This document shows positions 6,683-13,712 of a DNA stretch of 13,712 nt, piece by piece. The stretch's first letter is position 1. Every line of letters starts with the position of its first letter. A program made the translations under genes and the position numbers. Under the pieces are notes generated by a model. That model made no database searches. It had not been told where the DNA came from and worked only from the letters and a program-made list of their open reading frames with translations. The stretch spans positions 1-13,712 of the forward strand of contig CANROQ010000009.1 in NCBI GenBank assembly GCA_947632295.1, written 5' to 3'. The DNA is from an uncultured Bacilli bacterium. GTDB taxonomy: Bacteria > Bacillota_I > Bacilli_A > RF39 > UBA660.

Positions 6683-7564
6683 ATGAAAACCATTATTAAA
6701 AGCATTTTTATTATTATTTTTATGTTTTTGGGCATTATTATAATTGATGCAGTCCAAGCTAAAATTTTTAATCATAGCCCAATTATTAGAATGCGTGAGG
6801 ATTTTAATGGTGGAAATCTATTTTACATCGATAAAGGTTTTTTAGCGGAACATTACTATTGTGTTAATAACGATGAGAAAACTGTTTTTAAATGGGAGAA
6901 ATATGATTGCCCTAAAGTAGCAATAGAGCAAGATAATAATAAAGATGAAGATAAATATGTTGTTCGAGAAATTGTCGATACAACGAAAACGATTACTAAT
7001 TTTGGTTGTGCTGAGGTATTGGAAGAATTTTATCGTGATGATTACAATATTTATTATTTTAACTGTCTTAAGAGTAATTATATTGAAGTTAGATATCAAA
7101 ATGGAAAAGTAGAAAAAATTACTGATGCTTTAAAATTGGGACATATTAAAGTAACTGATTTAGATACATATAAAATTGATTATATTAAATATGTTAATAC
7201 TGATTTTATTAATTGTTTGAAAAATTTATTAGGTGGTTATATTACTACTGAAATAATTAGTCCACATGAAATTTCTCTAGCAACTATTATCAAAAGTGAT
7301 ATTTCAAAAATTGATTATTCGACAGTTAATGTTACAGATAATGGTTGGATTTATGCGATTGTTAAAACTAGCGATAAGATAATTATTTCCGAATTAAATG
7401 ATTATTTTACGAAAACTTTTGTAGGTTATGAATCATCAGATTTATTAGATGATTATCATATTTATGTTTATAATGGTCAAACTGATTTAAAATTGTCGGA
7501 AAATATAAAAACATGTGTTTCAACATCTTCGTCAAGTGCTACATCAATTTCCAACTTAAGCTAG
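6683..7564 (+). CDS. Membrane-anchored extracytoplasmic protein of unknown function
   Basis: The 293-residue product has one hydrophobic segment (residues 4-24) with no clear cleavage site and no lipobox, so it is probably a signal anchor with the rest outside the cell. Three parts can be seen: a unit at about 30-80 with Cys60 and Cys76 (YIDKGFLAEHYYC, FKWEKYDCP); a unit at 93-168 with Cys109 and Cys128 (FGCAEVLEEFY, YYFNC, IEVRYQNG, LGHIKVTDLD); and a unit at 200-275 with TVNVTDNGWIYAIVKTSD. A serine-rich tail (280-293) ends it. The paired cysteines suggest disulfides after export. I recall the middle unit as recurrent in gut Bacillota but cannot name it. It has the binding site AAAGAAGG. 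Given the 155-base gap it may have its own promoter. Confidence 0.75.
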   Translation: MKTIIKSIFIIIFMFLGIIIIDAVQAKIFNHSPIIRMREDFNGGNLFYIDKGFLAEHYYCVNNDEKTVFKWEKYDCPKVAIEQDNNKDEDKYVVREIVDTTKTITNFGCAEVLEEFYRDDYNIYYFNCLKSNYIEVRYQNGKVEKITDALKLGHIKVTDLDTYKIDYIKYVNTDFINCLKNLLGGYITTEIISPHEISLATIIKSDISKIDYSTVNVTDNGWIYAIVKTSDKIIISELNDYFTKTFVGYESSDLLDDYHIYVYNGQTDLKLSENIKTCVSTSSSSATSISNLS

Positions 7565-7585
7565 GTCGAAAGATCTAGCATTTTT
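7560..7585 (+). terminator. Terminator overlapping the stop codon of the envelope cluster
   Basis: GCTAGGTC (7560-7567) pairs with GATCTAGC (7572-7579) with one G-T wobble, closed by a GAAA tetraloop and followed by A and five T's. The TAG stop at 7562-7564 is part of the left arm. Confidence 0.85.
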
Positions 7586-7895
7586 GTGTATTACTAAGTT
7601 TTATAAGGATTTATAGAGATTAACTAAAAACTTTTAATTAAATTTTAGGTAGTATTTAGGTAGCAAATTTTTTAAATTTTATTTTAAAAATTCAAATGTT
7701 ATTAAAATTATTGAAAAATAAGTAAAACATAGGCAAAAAGTGAAAAAAATATATAATCTTAATGCCTTTGAAAGTCAGCAAAAATGCTTACCATTTTTGT
7801 TTATTTTAAAAGGAAAAAAAGTGCTATCAAATTAATTTAGGTATATAAATTAAAAAAATACATAAAAATTGATTATTTCAAATACTTTTGTTATA
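7586..7895. other. Gene-free AT-rich stretch before the AbiE operon
   Basis: No open frame with a binding site is visible. It holds an 11-bp tandem duplication (TTTAGGTAGTA then TTTAGGTAGCA, 7644-7665), a third partial copy TTTAGGTA at 7836-7843, and an 8-bp perfect hairpin CAAAAATG-CTTAC-CATTTTTG (7779-7799). It marks the left border of the foreign-looking module, but no integrase or clear attachment site is seen. Confidence 0.5.
7644..7665. repeat. Two tandem 11-bp repeats
   Basis: TTTAGGTAGTA is followed directly by TTTAGGTAGCA, a duplication with a period of about one helical turn. Function unknown. Confidence 0.5.
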
Positions 7896-7931
7896 TTGAC
7901 AAAATTACTGATAAATGTTAAAATATCAGTA
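7896..7931 (+). promoter_or_regulatory. AbiE promoter with overlapping inverted-repeat operator
   Basis: A perfect -35 TTGACA (7896-7901) and extended -10 TGTTAAAAT (7916-7924) are spaced 17 bp. An 8-bp perfect inverted repeat, TACTGATA (7906-7913) and TATCAGTA (7924-7931), brackets the spacer and -10. AbiEi antitoxins are known to repress their own operon by binding inverted repeats in the promoter, so this is the natural operator candidate. Confidence 0.75.
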
Positions 7932-7953
7932 GATTTGTCAAAGAGGGATAATT

Positions 7954-8580
7954 ATGGAAAGAATGATAATAAAAGAATTTAAAGAAGAAAGTAATATTGA
8001 AATTATTAAATCAATTATGAAAATGAATAATGGTTATGTTACTTCAAAAGAACTTGATAATTTCGGTATTCATAGAATGTATCTTAATATTATGTGGAAA
8101 AAAGGTATAGTAGAAAGAGTTGCTAATGGTATTTATATTGATTCTAGTAAAATAGAAGATAGTTATTATGTTTTTAGTCTTAGTATGCCTAATACAATAT
8201 TTTCTCATATGACTGCACTTTATTTTCATGGACTTTCTATTAAAGCTCCAAATGATAAATATTATATAACGGTTAGAAAAACATATAATAGTAAACATCT
8301 TAAAAATCATCATGTATTTTATGTATCAAATGATATATATGAACTAGGTCTTATAGAAGTAGAGACTCCAATGGGTAATAAAGTAAGAGTATATGATATC
8401 GAAAGATGTATATGTGACATTATTAGATCTAAAAATAGAATGGATTCTGAGCACGTTAAATATAGTATCAGAGAATATATTAAAAGAAAAGATAAAGATC
8501 TCATTAAACTATCTAAATATGCTGATAAAATGGGTATTAAAAAAGAAGTAATGGATTATGTGGAGGTATTTTATGAATAG
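7954..8580 (+). CDS. abiEi: Type IV toxin-antitoxin system antitoxin AbiEi
   Basis: The 208-residue protein matches AbiEi (COG5340 family). An N-terminal winged helix-turn-helix (about 16-62: GYVTSKELDNFGIHRMYLNI, then GIVERVANGIYI) precedes the antitoxin domain, with TIFSHMTALYFHGLS, the strand YYITVRK and the conserved VRVYDIERCICDIIRSK region (145-160). Family members bind the operon promoter through the N-terminal domain and counter the AbiEii nucleotidyltransferase without tight complex formation (type IV system). Its binding site is AGAGGGA. Its end overlaps the toxin start by 8 bases, which ties the two translationally. All arginines use AGA, unlike the flanking host-like genes, which suggests acquisition by transfer. 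Confidence 0.92.
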   Translation: MERMIIKEFKEESNIEIIKSIMKMNNGYVTSKELDNFGIHRMYLNIMWKKGIVERVANGIYIDSSKIEDSYYVFSLSMPNTIFSHMTALYFHGLSIKAPNDKYYITVRKTYNSKHLKNHHVFYVSNDIYELGLIEVETPMGNKVRVYDIERCICDIIRSKNRMDSEHVKYSIREYIKRKDKDLIKLSKYADKMGIKKEVMDYVEVFYE

Positions 8581-9409
8581 TATGCAATTAAAAGATAAAT
8601 TAAAAAATATTTCTAGAGAAAAGAATGTAGATTTTAATACATTACTTAGATTTTATATGTATGATAGATTTTTGGAAAGACTTTCAAAAAGTAAATATAG
8701 AGATAATTTTGTATTAAAAGGCGGATTCTATTTAAGTACTTTGTTCGGAGTAGAGAATAGAGCAACTATGGATATTGATACTGCTTTTAGAAACGCTAAT
8801 TTTGATGAAGAAACAATAGTTAAAATGATAAAAGAAATATCATCAATTAAAATTGATGATAATGCCAAATTAAATTATTTATCAATAGCACCAATAAGAG
8901 ATGAAGATGAATATGGAGGATTTAGGGTAACTATAGAAGTTATATATGAAACTATGAAACAATCTTTTCATATTGATATAGTCACAGGAGACCCAATTAC
9001 TCCAAAGGAAATAAGATATAAATATTTACCATTATTAGGAGATTATTATATAAATTTATATGCTTATAATATTGAAACAGTATTAGCAGAAAAGATTGAA
9101 ACAATCTTAGATAGGCTTGAATTAAATGGGAGAACTAGGGATTTTTATGATATTTACTTAATTTACACAAAAGAGTGGAAAAATATTAATGTTAACCATT
9201 TTAGAAAGGCAATTAATAAAACATTTGCTAAAAGAGAATATACAGGTGATCCATATGAAGCATTAGATATTATAAGAAATAGTGATGTATTAAAAGAAAG
9301 ATGGAATAAATATCAAAAGAACTTTGTTTATGCAGAAGGTATAGAGTTTGATGAAGTAATGAATTGCTTAGAAATAATGATTGAACAATTTGAACTAGTA
9401 GGAGTTTAG
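8573..9409 (+). CDS. abiEii: Type IV toxin AbiEii, nucleotidyltransferase
   Basis: The start is the ATG at 8573, preceded by GGAGG (8562-8566); an earlier ATG at 8558 has no binding site of its own and is disfavoured. The 278-residue product is an AbiEii-family nucleotidyltransferase (PF08843, DNA polymerase beta-like fold). Motif I is VLKGGFYLS (Gly50-Gly51) with RATMDIDT supplying the metal-binding pair Asp67/Asp69. Later conserved parts are HIDIVTGDPITP (133-144), the helix with LAEKIETILDR (Lys174), and GRTRDFYDIYLI (Asp190, Asp193). All key residues appear present, so the toxin should be active. AbiEii enzymes block growth, giving abortive infection against phage and plasmid stabilisation; related MenT toxins transfer nucleotides to tRNA. 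It is the second gene of the operon, and all arginines are AGA or AGG. Confidence 0.93.
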   Translation: MNSMQLKDKLKNISREKNVDFNTLLRFYMYDRFLERLSKSKYRDNFVLKGGFYLSTLFGVENRATMDIDTAFRNANFDEETIVKMIKEISSIKIDDNAKLNYLSIAPIRDEDEYGGFRVTIEVIYETMKQSFHIDIVTGDPITPKEIRYKYLPLLGDYYINLYAYNIETVLAEKIETILDRLELNGRTRDFYDIYLIYTKEWKNINVNHFRKAINKTFAKREYTGDPYEALDIIRNSDVLKERWNKYQKNFVYAEGIEFDEVMNCLEIMIEQFELVGV

Positions 9410-9422
9410 GTGGTAAAACAAT

Positions 9423-9837
9423 TTGAATAAGAGTTAGAACGTATTGACTGATAGAAATATAATAGATTTAATGGTAGGTATTTAAATGTAACAAATGACA
9501 TGTTTGTGGAATATAAAATGCCTTACATGAGTGGCCTAATATATGTGAGTTTGTAACTAAGTTTGGATTAAATAAAGATTATTGGAATTCCAACAAATTA
9601 TCTAGATGGATGCATATGGAAAATGTATTAAAATATGTTATAGATAATAATGCAATAAATGAATTTTTAAAGAATTATTTGAATTAAAAAGATTTAAGGA
9701 AGTAGAAAATATAAATTTTTATAAAAGTGCAAGCGTATTGGAATTTGATTCATGTATTAATGAATAAAATAAATAGTATTTTATTTTTTGATAAGTGTCA
9801 TATTAATGTTATTTTAAACAGCAAATTATATATGTGA
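9423..9837 (+). pseudogene. Frame-shattered third gene of the AbiE operon
   Basis: A TTG at 9423 stands nine bases after AGGTGG (9408-9413), which overlaps the AbiEii stop, so a third coupled gene once began here. Reading across about six single-base frame changes gives a continuous protein-like sequence of some 135 residues: frame changes fall near 9430, 9446, 9480, 9520, 9670 and 9766. Fragments include DRNIIDLMVG, YLNVTNDMFVEYKM, LHEWPNICEFVTKFGLNKD, SRWMHMENVLKYVID, ELFELKRFKEVENINFYKS and INSILFFDKCHINVI. The longest clean piece is 9520-9687. The remnant runs into the hairpin at 9816-9848 and stops at TGA 9835-9837, so any C-terminal domain is gone. It loosely recalls N-terminal parts of abortive-infection family proteins, but I cannot name it with confidence. 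Arginines are mostly AGA, matching AbiE. Confidence 0.7.
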
Positions 9838-9848
9838 TTTGCTGTTTT
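9816..9848 (+). terminator. Terminator between the AbiE module and the ABC exporter
   Basis: AAACAGCAAAT (9816-9826) pairs perfectly with ATTTGCTGTTT (9837-9847) around a 10-base loop and ends in TTTT. The extended -10 of the next promoter begins three bases later. Confidence 0.8.
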
Positions 9849-9850
9849 CG

Positions 9851-9859
9851 TGCTATAAT
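9851..9859 (+). promoter_or_regulatory. Extended -10 promoter of the ABC exporter operon
   Basis: TGCTATAAT is a perfect extended -10. No good -35 is visible at 17 bp (that position lies in the terminator). The predicted start, about 9866, would place the AAGGTGA binding site (9864-9870) at the very 5' end of the message, giving an exceptionally short leader before the ATG at 9877. Confidence 0.6.
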
Positions 9860-9876
9860 AGAAAAGGTGATAATTA

Positions 9877-11604
9877 ATGATAAAGACAATTTTAAAATCC
9901 GTTCGTGAATATAAAAAAATGACAATACTGACACCAATTTTTATTACAGTAGAGGTTATATTAGATGTTTTAATTCCTATTTTAATGACCAAAATTATCG
10001 ATGATGGAATTAATGCTAATTCTATGAATGTAATTTTTATAATTGGTGGAATTTTAGTTTTAGTGTCGATTTTTTCTTTAATTTTTGGTTGGTTATCTAG
10101 TAAATATGCATCTATTGCTTCTAGTGGTTTTGCTAAAAATTTAAGACATGATATGTATTATAAAATTCAAGAATATTCTTTTGCCAATATTGAAAATTTT
10201 TCTACCTCTAGTTTAGTTACACGACTTACAACTGATGTCAATAATGTTCAAATGACTTATCAAATGTTAATTCGTATTGCGATTCGTACGCCATTAATGT
10301 TTATATTTTCTCTTTTAATGGTCTTTTCGATTAATGCGAAATTAGCCTTAATTTTTCTTGTTATTGCGCCAATTTTAGGCTTTATTTTAATTTTTATTGC
10401 GAACCGTGCTCATCCAATGTTTGAAAGTGTTTTTAAAACTTACGATAATTTAAATAATCGTGTTCAGGAAAATGTTCGTGGCATTCGTGTAGTTAAATCC
10501 TATGTTCAAGAAGATATGGAAATAAATAAATTTAATAAAATTTCTAATAAGATTTATAATGATTTTCTTAAAGCCGAACGTTTAGTTTCGCTAAATACAC
10601 CAGTAATGCGTTTTTGTATTTATTCATCGATTATTCTCGTTGCTTATTTTGGTTCACATTTTGTAGTTCAAGGTATTCTTACTACTGGTGAACTTACAGG
10701 TGTTATTACTTATGCGGCCCAAATTTTAAATAGTTTAATGATGTTATCGATGATTTATGTTACTTGTATTATTTCGCTTCCTTCAATGGAGAGAATTGTG
10801 GAAGTTTTAAATGTTCAACCAGATATTAAAAATCCTGCTAATCCACTTACCAAAGTTTGCGATGGCTCCATTGAATTTAGACAAGTTAATTTTGGTTATA
10901 CTAAAGATAAATTAGTTTTAAAAAATATCAATTTATGTATTAAAAGTGGAGAAATGATTGGAATTATTGGTGGTATTGGCTCAAGTAAAAGTACTTTAGT
11001 TAATTTACTTCCAAGACTTTATGATGTATCATCAGGAGAACTTTTAATAGGTGGTAAAAATGTCAAAGATTATGACATTGCATCTCTTCGTAATTCGGTG
11101 GCTATTGTTTTACAAAAAAATGTTTTATTTAGTGGTACTATTTTAGAAAATTTAAAATGGGGTAATAAAGAAGCCACAATGGATGATATTAAAAAAGTTT
11201 GCGAAATTGCTTGTTGTAATGAATTTATTTCTAAATTTCCAAATAGTTATGATACATATATAGATCAAGGCGGAACTAATGTATCAGGTGGTCAAAAGCA
11301 AAGACTATGTATTGCTCGTGCTTTACTTAAAAATCCTAAAATTATTATTTTAGATGATTCGACTAGTGCAGTCGATACTAAAACCGATGCGATGATTAGA
11401 AAATCTTTTCGCGAGTTTATTCCAAATGTGACCAAAATTATTATTGCGCAAAGAATTTCTAGTGTTGAACATTGTGATCGTGTTATTGTTTTAGATAATG
11501 GTAAAATAGACGCTTTCGATACACCAGCTAATTTACTTAATACTAATAAAATTTATAGGGAAGTATATTATTCTCAAGTTAAAGGAAGTGATAATAATGA
11601 CTAA
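9877..11604 (+). CDS. Heterodimeric ABC exporter, subunit with degenerate ATP site
   Basis: The 575-residue half-transporter has six transmembrane helices (residues about 17-300) with the exporter coupling segment NRVQENVRGIRVVKSYVQE (194-212), then a nucleotide-binding domain (331-565). Visible motifs: A-loop Tyr341, Walker A GGIGSSKS (365-372), Q-loop Gln413, signature VSGGQ (469-473), Walker B ending in Asp493-Asp494, and Ala-Gln525-Arg at the H-loop. Walker A has Ser370 where Gly is usual, the catalytic Glu is Asp494 and the H-loop His is Gln525. These make its own ATP site non-catalytic, while its signature is intact for the partner's site. This is the classic asymmetric pattern of heterodimeric exporters (BmrCD, LmrCD, TM287/288 type) that pump drugs, lipids or peptides outward. 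The partner gene overlaps its end by 8 bases. Substrate unknown. Confidence 0.92.
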   Translation: MIKTILKSVREYKKMTILTPIFITVEVILDVLIPILMTKIIDDGINANSMNVIFIIGGILVLVSIFSLIFGWLSSKYASIASSGFAKNLRHDMYYKIQEYSFANIENFSTSSLVTRLTTDVNNVQMTYQMLIRIAIRTPLMFIFSLLMVFSINAKLALIFLVIAPILGFILIFIANRAHPMFESVFKTYDNLNNRVQENVRGIRVVKSYVQEDMEINKFNKISNKIYNDFLKAERLVSLNTPVMRFCIYSSIILVAYFGSHFVVQGILTTGELTGVITYAAQILNSLMMLSMIYVTCIISLPSMERIVEVLNVQPDIKNPANPLTKVCDGSIEFRQVNFGYTKDKLVLKNINLCIKSGEMIGIIGGIGSSKSTLVNLLPRLYDVSSGELLIGGKNVKDYDIASLRNSVAIVLQKNVLFSGTILENLKWGNKEATMDDIKKVCEIACCNEFISKFPNSYDTYIDQGGTNVSGGQKQRLCIARALLKNPKIIILDDSTSAVDTKTDAMIRKSFREFIPNVTKIIIAQRISSVEHCDRVIVLDNGKIDAFDTPANLLNTNKIYREVYYSQVKGSDNND

Positions 11605-13450
11605 AGGTAAAAAAAGAAATGTTCTTTTTCGTTTACTAAAATATATTACAACTAATTTTAAGTTACCACTGGTTATTATTGTTATAACAATTATTATTAG
11701 TTCTATTTGTCATGTTTATGGTCAATTGTTCATTCAAACTTTAATTGATGATTATATTACGCCATTAATTAATATAAATAATCCTAATTTTACACCACTT
11801 TTAAAAGCAATTGCTTTTATGGCTTTAATTTATTTTATTGGTGTTATTTGTACTTTTTTATACTCAAGATTAGTTGTAAAGGTGAGTCAAGGAACTTTAA
11901 AATCAATTAGAAATGAAATGTTTGAACATATGGAGACATTACCAATTAAATATTTTGACGATAATAATCATGGTGATATTATGAGTTATTATATTAACGA
12001 TACTGATACTTTACGTGATTTAATTTCACAAAGTATTCCTAATGGTGTTGCCAATGGCATAATCATTTTATTTACTTTTATTTCGATGTTAATGTTAAAT
12101 ATTTATTTGACACTTGCTATTGTAATTGGGGTTTTTTTGATGCTTAAAATTGCTAAAGTTATTGGTAAAAAATCATCTAAATATTTTGTTTTACGTCAAA
12201 AATCAGTCGCTAGAGTAAATGGTTATATCGAAGAGATGATCGACGGTCAAAAAGTTATTCAAGTTTTTACCCATGAAGAAGAGGCTAAAAAAAATTTTGA
12301 TAAACTTAATGAAGAATTATATGAAAATACTAAAAATGCCAATATTTTTGCCAATATGTTAATGCCGATAATGGCGAATGTTGGATATTTAATTTATGTT
12401 TTAATTGCGATATTCGGTGGTTTTATTGCAATCAAGACCAATAATTTATCAGTTGGCGCAATTGCTTCATTTTTACTCCTTACACGCAGTTTTACAATGC
12501 ATATTAATCAGTTGTCACAACAATATAATTCGATTGCTCTAGCACTAGCTGGTGCATCGAGAATTTTTGCTTTATTAGATGAAAAAAGTGAAGAAAATAA
12601 AGGAGATATTTCATTAGTTCATGCTAAAAAAGATGCAAATGGAAACTTAACTGAATCAAAAACATATACAGGTATATGGGCTTGGAAGGATCCTAAAAAT
12701 AATACTTTAATAGAATTGAAAGGTGATATTCAATTTAAAAATGTCGATTTTGCTTATGTGGCTGACAAAAAAGTTTTGCAAGATATAACTTTGTATGCTA
12801 AAAGGGGACAAAAAATTGCTTTTGTTGGTGCAACCGGAGCCGGTAAAACGACCATTACTAATTTAATTAATCGCTTTTACGATATCGATGAAGGAACTAT
12901 TTTATATGATGGTATCGATATTAAAAAAATCAATAAAAATGACTTAAGAAAATCATTTGGTATGGTTTTACAAGACGTCAATCTTTTTACTGGTACGATT
13001 ATGGAAAATTTACGTTATGGTAGAGAAAATGCTACTGATCAAGAATGTATTGAGGCTGCGAAACTTGCCAATGCCAATTCATTTATTGAAAAATTGCCAC
13101 AAGGCTATAATACTATGATTACGGATAATGGTGAAAATCTTTCCCAGGGACAACGTCAACTTTTAGCAATTGCTAGATGCGCAGTTAGTAATCCACCTGT
13201 TATGATTTTAGATGAGGCTACATCAAGTATCGATACCCGTACTGAAAAAGAAATCCAGGATGGTATGGATAGGTTAATGGAAGGAAGAACAGTTTTAGTT
13301 ATTGCCCATCGTTTATCGACAATTAGAAACGCTAAAGCCATTATTGTATTAGAAAATGGTAAAATTATCGAGCGTGGCGATCATGAAAGCTTGTTGGCAC
13401 AAAAAGGAAAATATTATCAACTATATACTGGTGCTTTTGAATTAGAATAG
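11597..13450 (+). CDS. Heterodimeric ABC exporter, subunit with catalytic ATP site
   Basis: I choose the ATG at 11597, ten bases after AAGGA, over an in-frame GTG at 11588. The product has 617 residues: six transmembrane helices (about 23-320) with the NGYIEEMIDGQKVIQVFTHE coupling segment (208-227), a linker of about 35 residues before the nucleotide-binding domain (338-373, including TYTGIWAWKDP) typical of this subunit type, and the ATPase domain (about 377-610). Walker A is GATGAGKT (411-418), Q-loop Gln459, Walker B Asp539-Glu540 with the catalytic Glu, and H-loop His571, all canonical. The signature is LSQGQ (515-519), with Gln517 for Gly, which degrades the partner's site instead. Together with the upstream gene product it completes an asymmetric exporter with one hydrolysing site, made of this Walker motifs and the partner's VSGGQ. 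Confidence 0.93.
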   Translation: MTKGKKRNVLFRLLKYITTNFKLPLVIIVITIIISSICHVYGQLFIQTLIDDYITPLININNPNFTPLLKAIAFMALIYFIGVICTFLYSRLVVKVSQGTLKSIRNEMFEHMETLPIKYFDDNNHGDIMSYYINDTDTLRDLISQSIPNGVANGIIILFTFISMLMLNIYLTLAIVIGVFLMLKIAKVIGKKSSKYFVLRQKSVARVNGYIEEMIDGQKVIQVFTHEEEAKKNFDKLNEELYENTKNANIFANMLMPIMANVGYLIYVLIAIFGGFIAIKTNNLSVGAIASFLLLTRSFTMHINQLSQQYNSIALALAGASRIFALLDEKSEENKGDISLVHAKKDANGNLTESKTYTGIWAWKDPKNNTLIELKGDIQFKNVDFAYVADKKVLQDITLYAKRGQKIAFVGATGAGKTTITNLINRFYDIDEGTILYDGIDIKKINKNDLRKSFGMVLQDVNLFTGTIMENLRYGRENATDQECIEAAKLANANSFIEKLPQGYNTMITDNGENLSQGQRQLLAIARCAVSNPPVMILDEATSSIDTRTEKEIQDGMDRLMEGRTVLVIAHRLSTIRNAKAIIVLENGKIIERGDHESLLAQKGKYYQLYTGAFELE

Positions 13451-13457
13451 GTGATAT

Positions 13458-13712
13458 ATGAAATTAAATCGCGAAGTTCAAAATATTTTAAATGAGCAAG
13501 ATATCGAAAAAAAATATAGTTTGATATATGACTATATTTATGATTACGCTAAAAGACAATTTACCGATAATAATTATTGTGATTTTAAAGATGGAACCTG
13601 TATTGCTAATCGTTTAGGTAAATCAATTCATCCGGATAATGGGTGTTGTTATCAATATAAAAAAGGTTTATGTAATTATTTGAGTCAAAATGGTTGTACT
13701 ATTAAATGTCTA
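13458..13712 (+). CDS. Cysteine-rich protein of unknown function, cut by the window end
   Basis: An ATG at 13458 with AGGTGA at 13449-13454 opens a frame that stays open for all 85 remaining codons. It begins 7 bases after the exporter stop, so it is the third gene of that operon. There is no signal peptide. After a helical N-terminus (1-35), cysteines occur at 41, 48, 63, 64, 72, 80 and 84 in the pattern CDFKDGTC, DNGCC, GLCNYL and NGCTIKC. So many cysteines in a protein without a signal suggests a zinc or iron-sulfur site. I recall similar Cys-rich hypothetical proteins in gut Bacillota but know no function. The C-terminus lies outside the window. Confidence 0.8.
   Translation, partial: MKLNREVQNILNEQDIEKKYSLIYDYIYDYAKRQFTDNNYCDFKDGTCIANRLGKSIHPDNGCCYQYKKGLCNYLSQNGCTIKCL

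Noticed and set aside
7752..7799. Small RNA with TATAAT at 7752-7757 and hairpin at 7779-7799
   Set aside because: There is no -35, the hairpin is AT-only apart from its ends, and the run of T after it is broken, so a real transcript cannot be supported.
8558..8572. Upstream ATG for AbiEii
   Set aside because: It overlaps the GGAGG that serves the ATG at 8573 and has no binding site itself.
11588..11596. GTG start for the second exporter subunit
   Set aside because: The ATG at 11597 has better spacing from AAGGA and forms an 8-base overlap with the upstream stop, as in the AbiE pair.
1..13712. CRISPR array, tRNA, rRNA, transposase or integrase
   Set aside because: No regularly spaced repeats, no tRNA-like or rRNA-like sequence and no recombinase gene were seen on either strand.

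Overview
The window is strongly AT-rich, has compact co-directional gene pairs with GGAGG-type ribosome binding sites, SecA-type signal peptides and lipoboxes, and extended -10 promoters. This suggests a low-GC Gram-positive bacterium (Bacillota), most likely an uncultured gut or rumen Bacilli/Mollicutes-like lineage. That placement rests on gene style and recalled families, not on a marker gene. All complete genes end in TAA or TAG, tryptophan is always TGG, and there is no rRNA, tRNA, CRISPR array or insertion sequence.

Region 1 (1-2750) is a two-gene surface operon. A secreted, almost entirely helical protein ends in a type I dockerin. The next gene encodes a cohesin-like domain, a Pro/Gln/Asn linker, a cadherin-like beta-sandwich and a C-terminal membrane anchor. 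Together they look like a minimal cohesin-dockerin attachment system with no recognisable enzyme. A shared hairpin separates it from a convergent gene.

Region 2 (2751-4355) holds a divergent pair: an unrecognised Asn/Ile/Lys-rich cytoplasmic protein on the minus strand, whose reading frame begins well upstream of its first ATG with a good ribosome binding site but no usual start codon, and a small regulator with two tandem HTH_XRE domains on the plus strand.

Region 3 (4355-7585) is an envelope cluster: a lipoprotein, a SUFU-domain protein, a second lipoprotein sharing a C-terminal module with the first and carrying an extra Ig-like domain, and then a membrane-anchored protein of unknown function. 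It ends in a terminator that overlaps the last stop codon.

Region 4 (7590-9850) is a foreign-looking defence module: AbiEi antitoxin and AbiEii nucleotidyltransferase toxin behind a strong promoter with an 8-bp inverted repeat over its -10, followed by a third translationally coupled gene destroyed by about six frame changes. Arginine in the two AbiE genes is encoded only by AGA/AGG, whereas the flanking genes use CGT freely.

Region 5 (9816-13712) is a heterodimeric ABC exporter with one degenerate and one consensus ATP site, split between two overlapping genes. A cysteine-rich protein running off the window end follows in the same operon.
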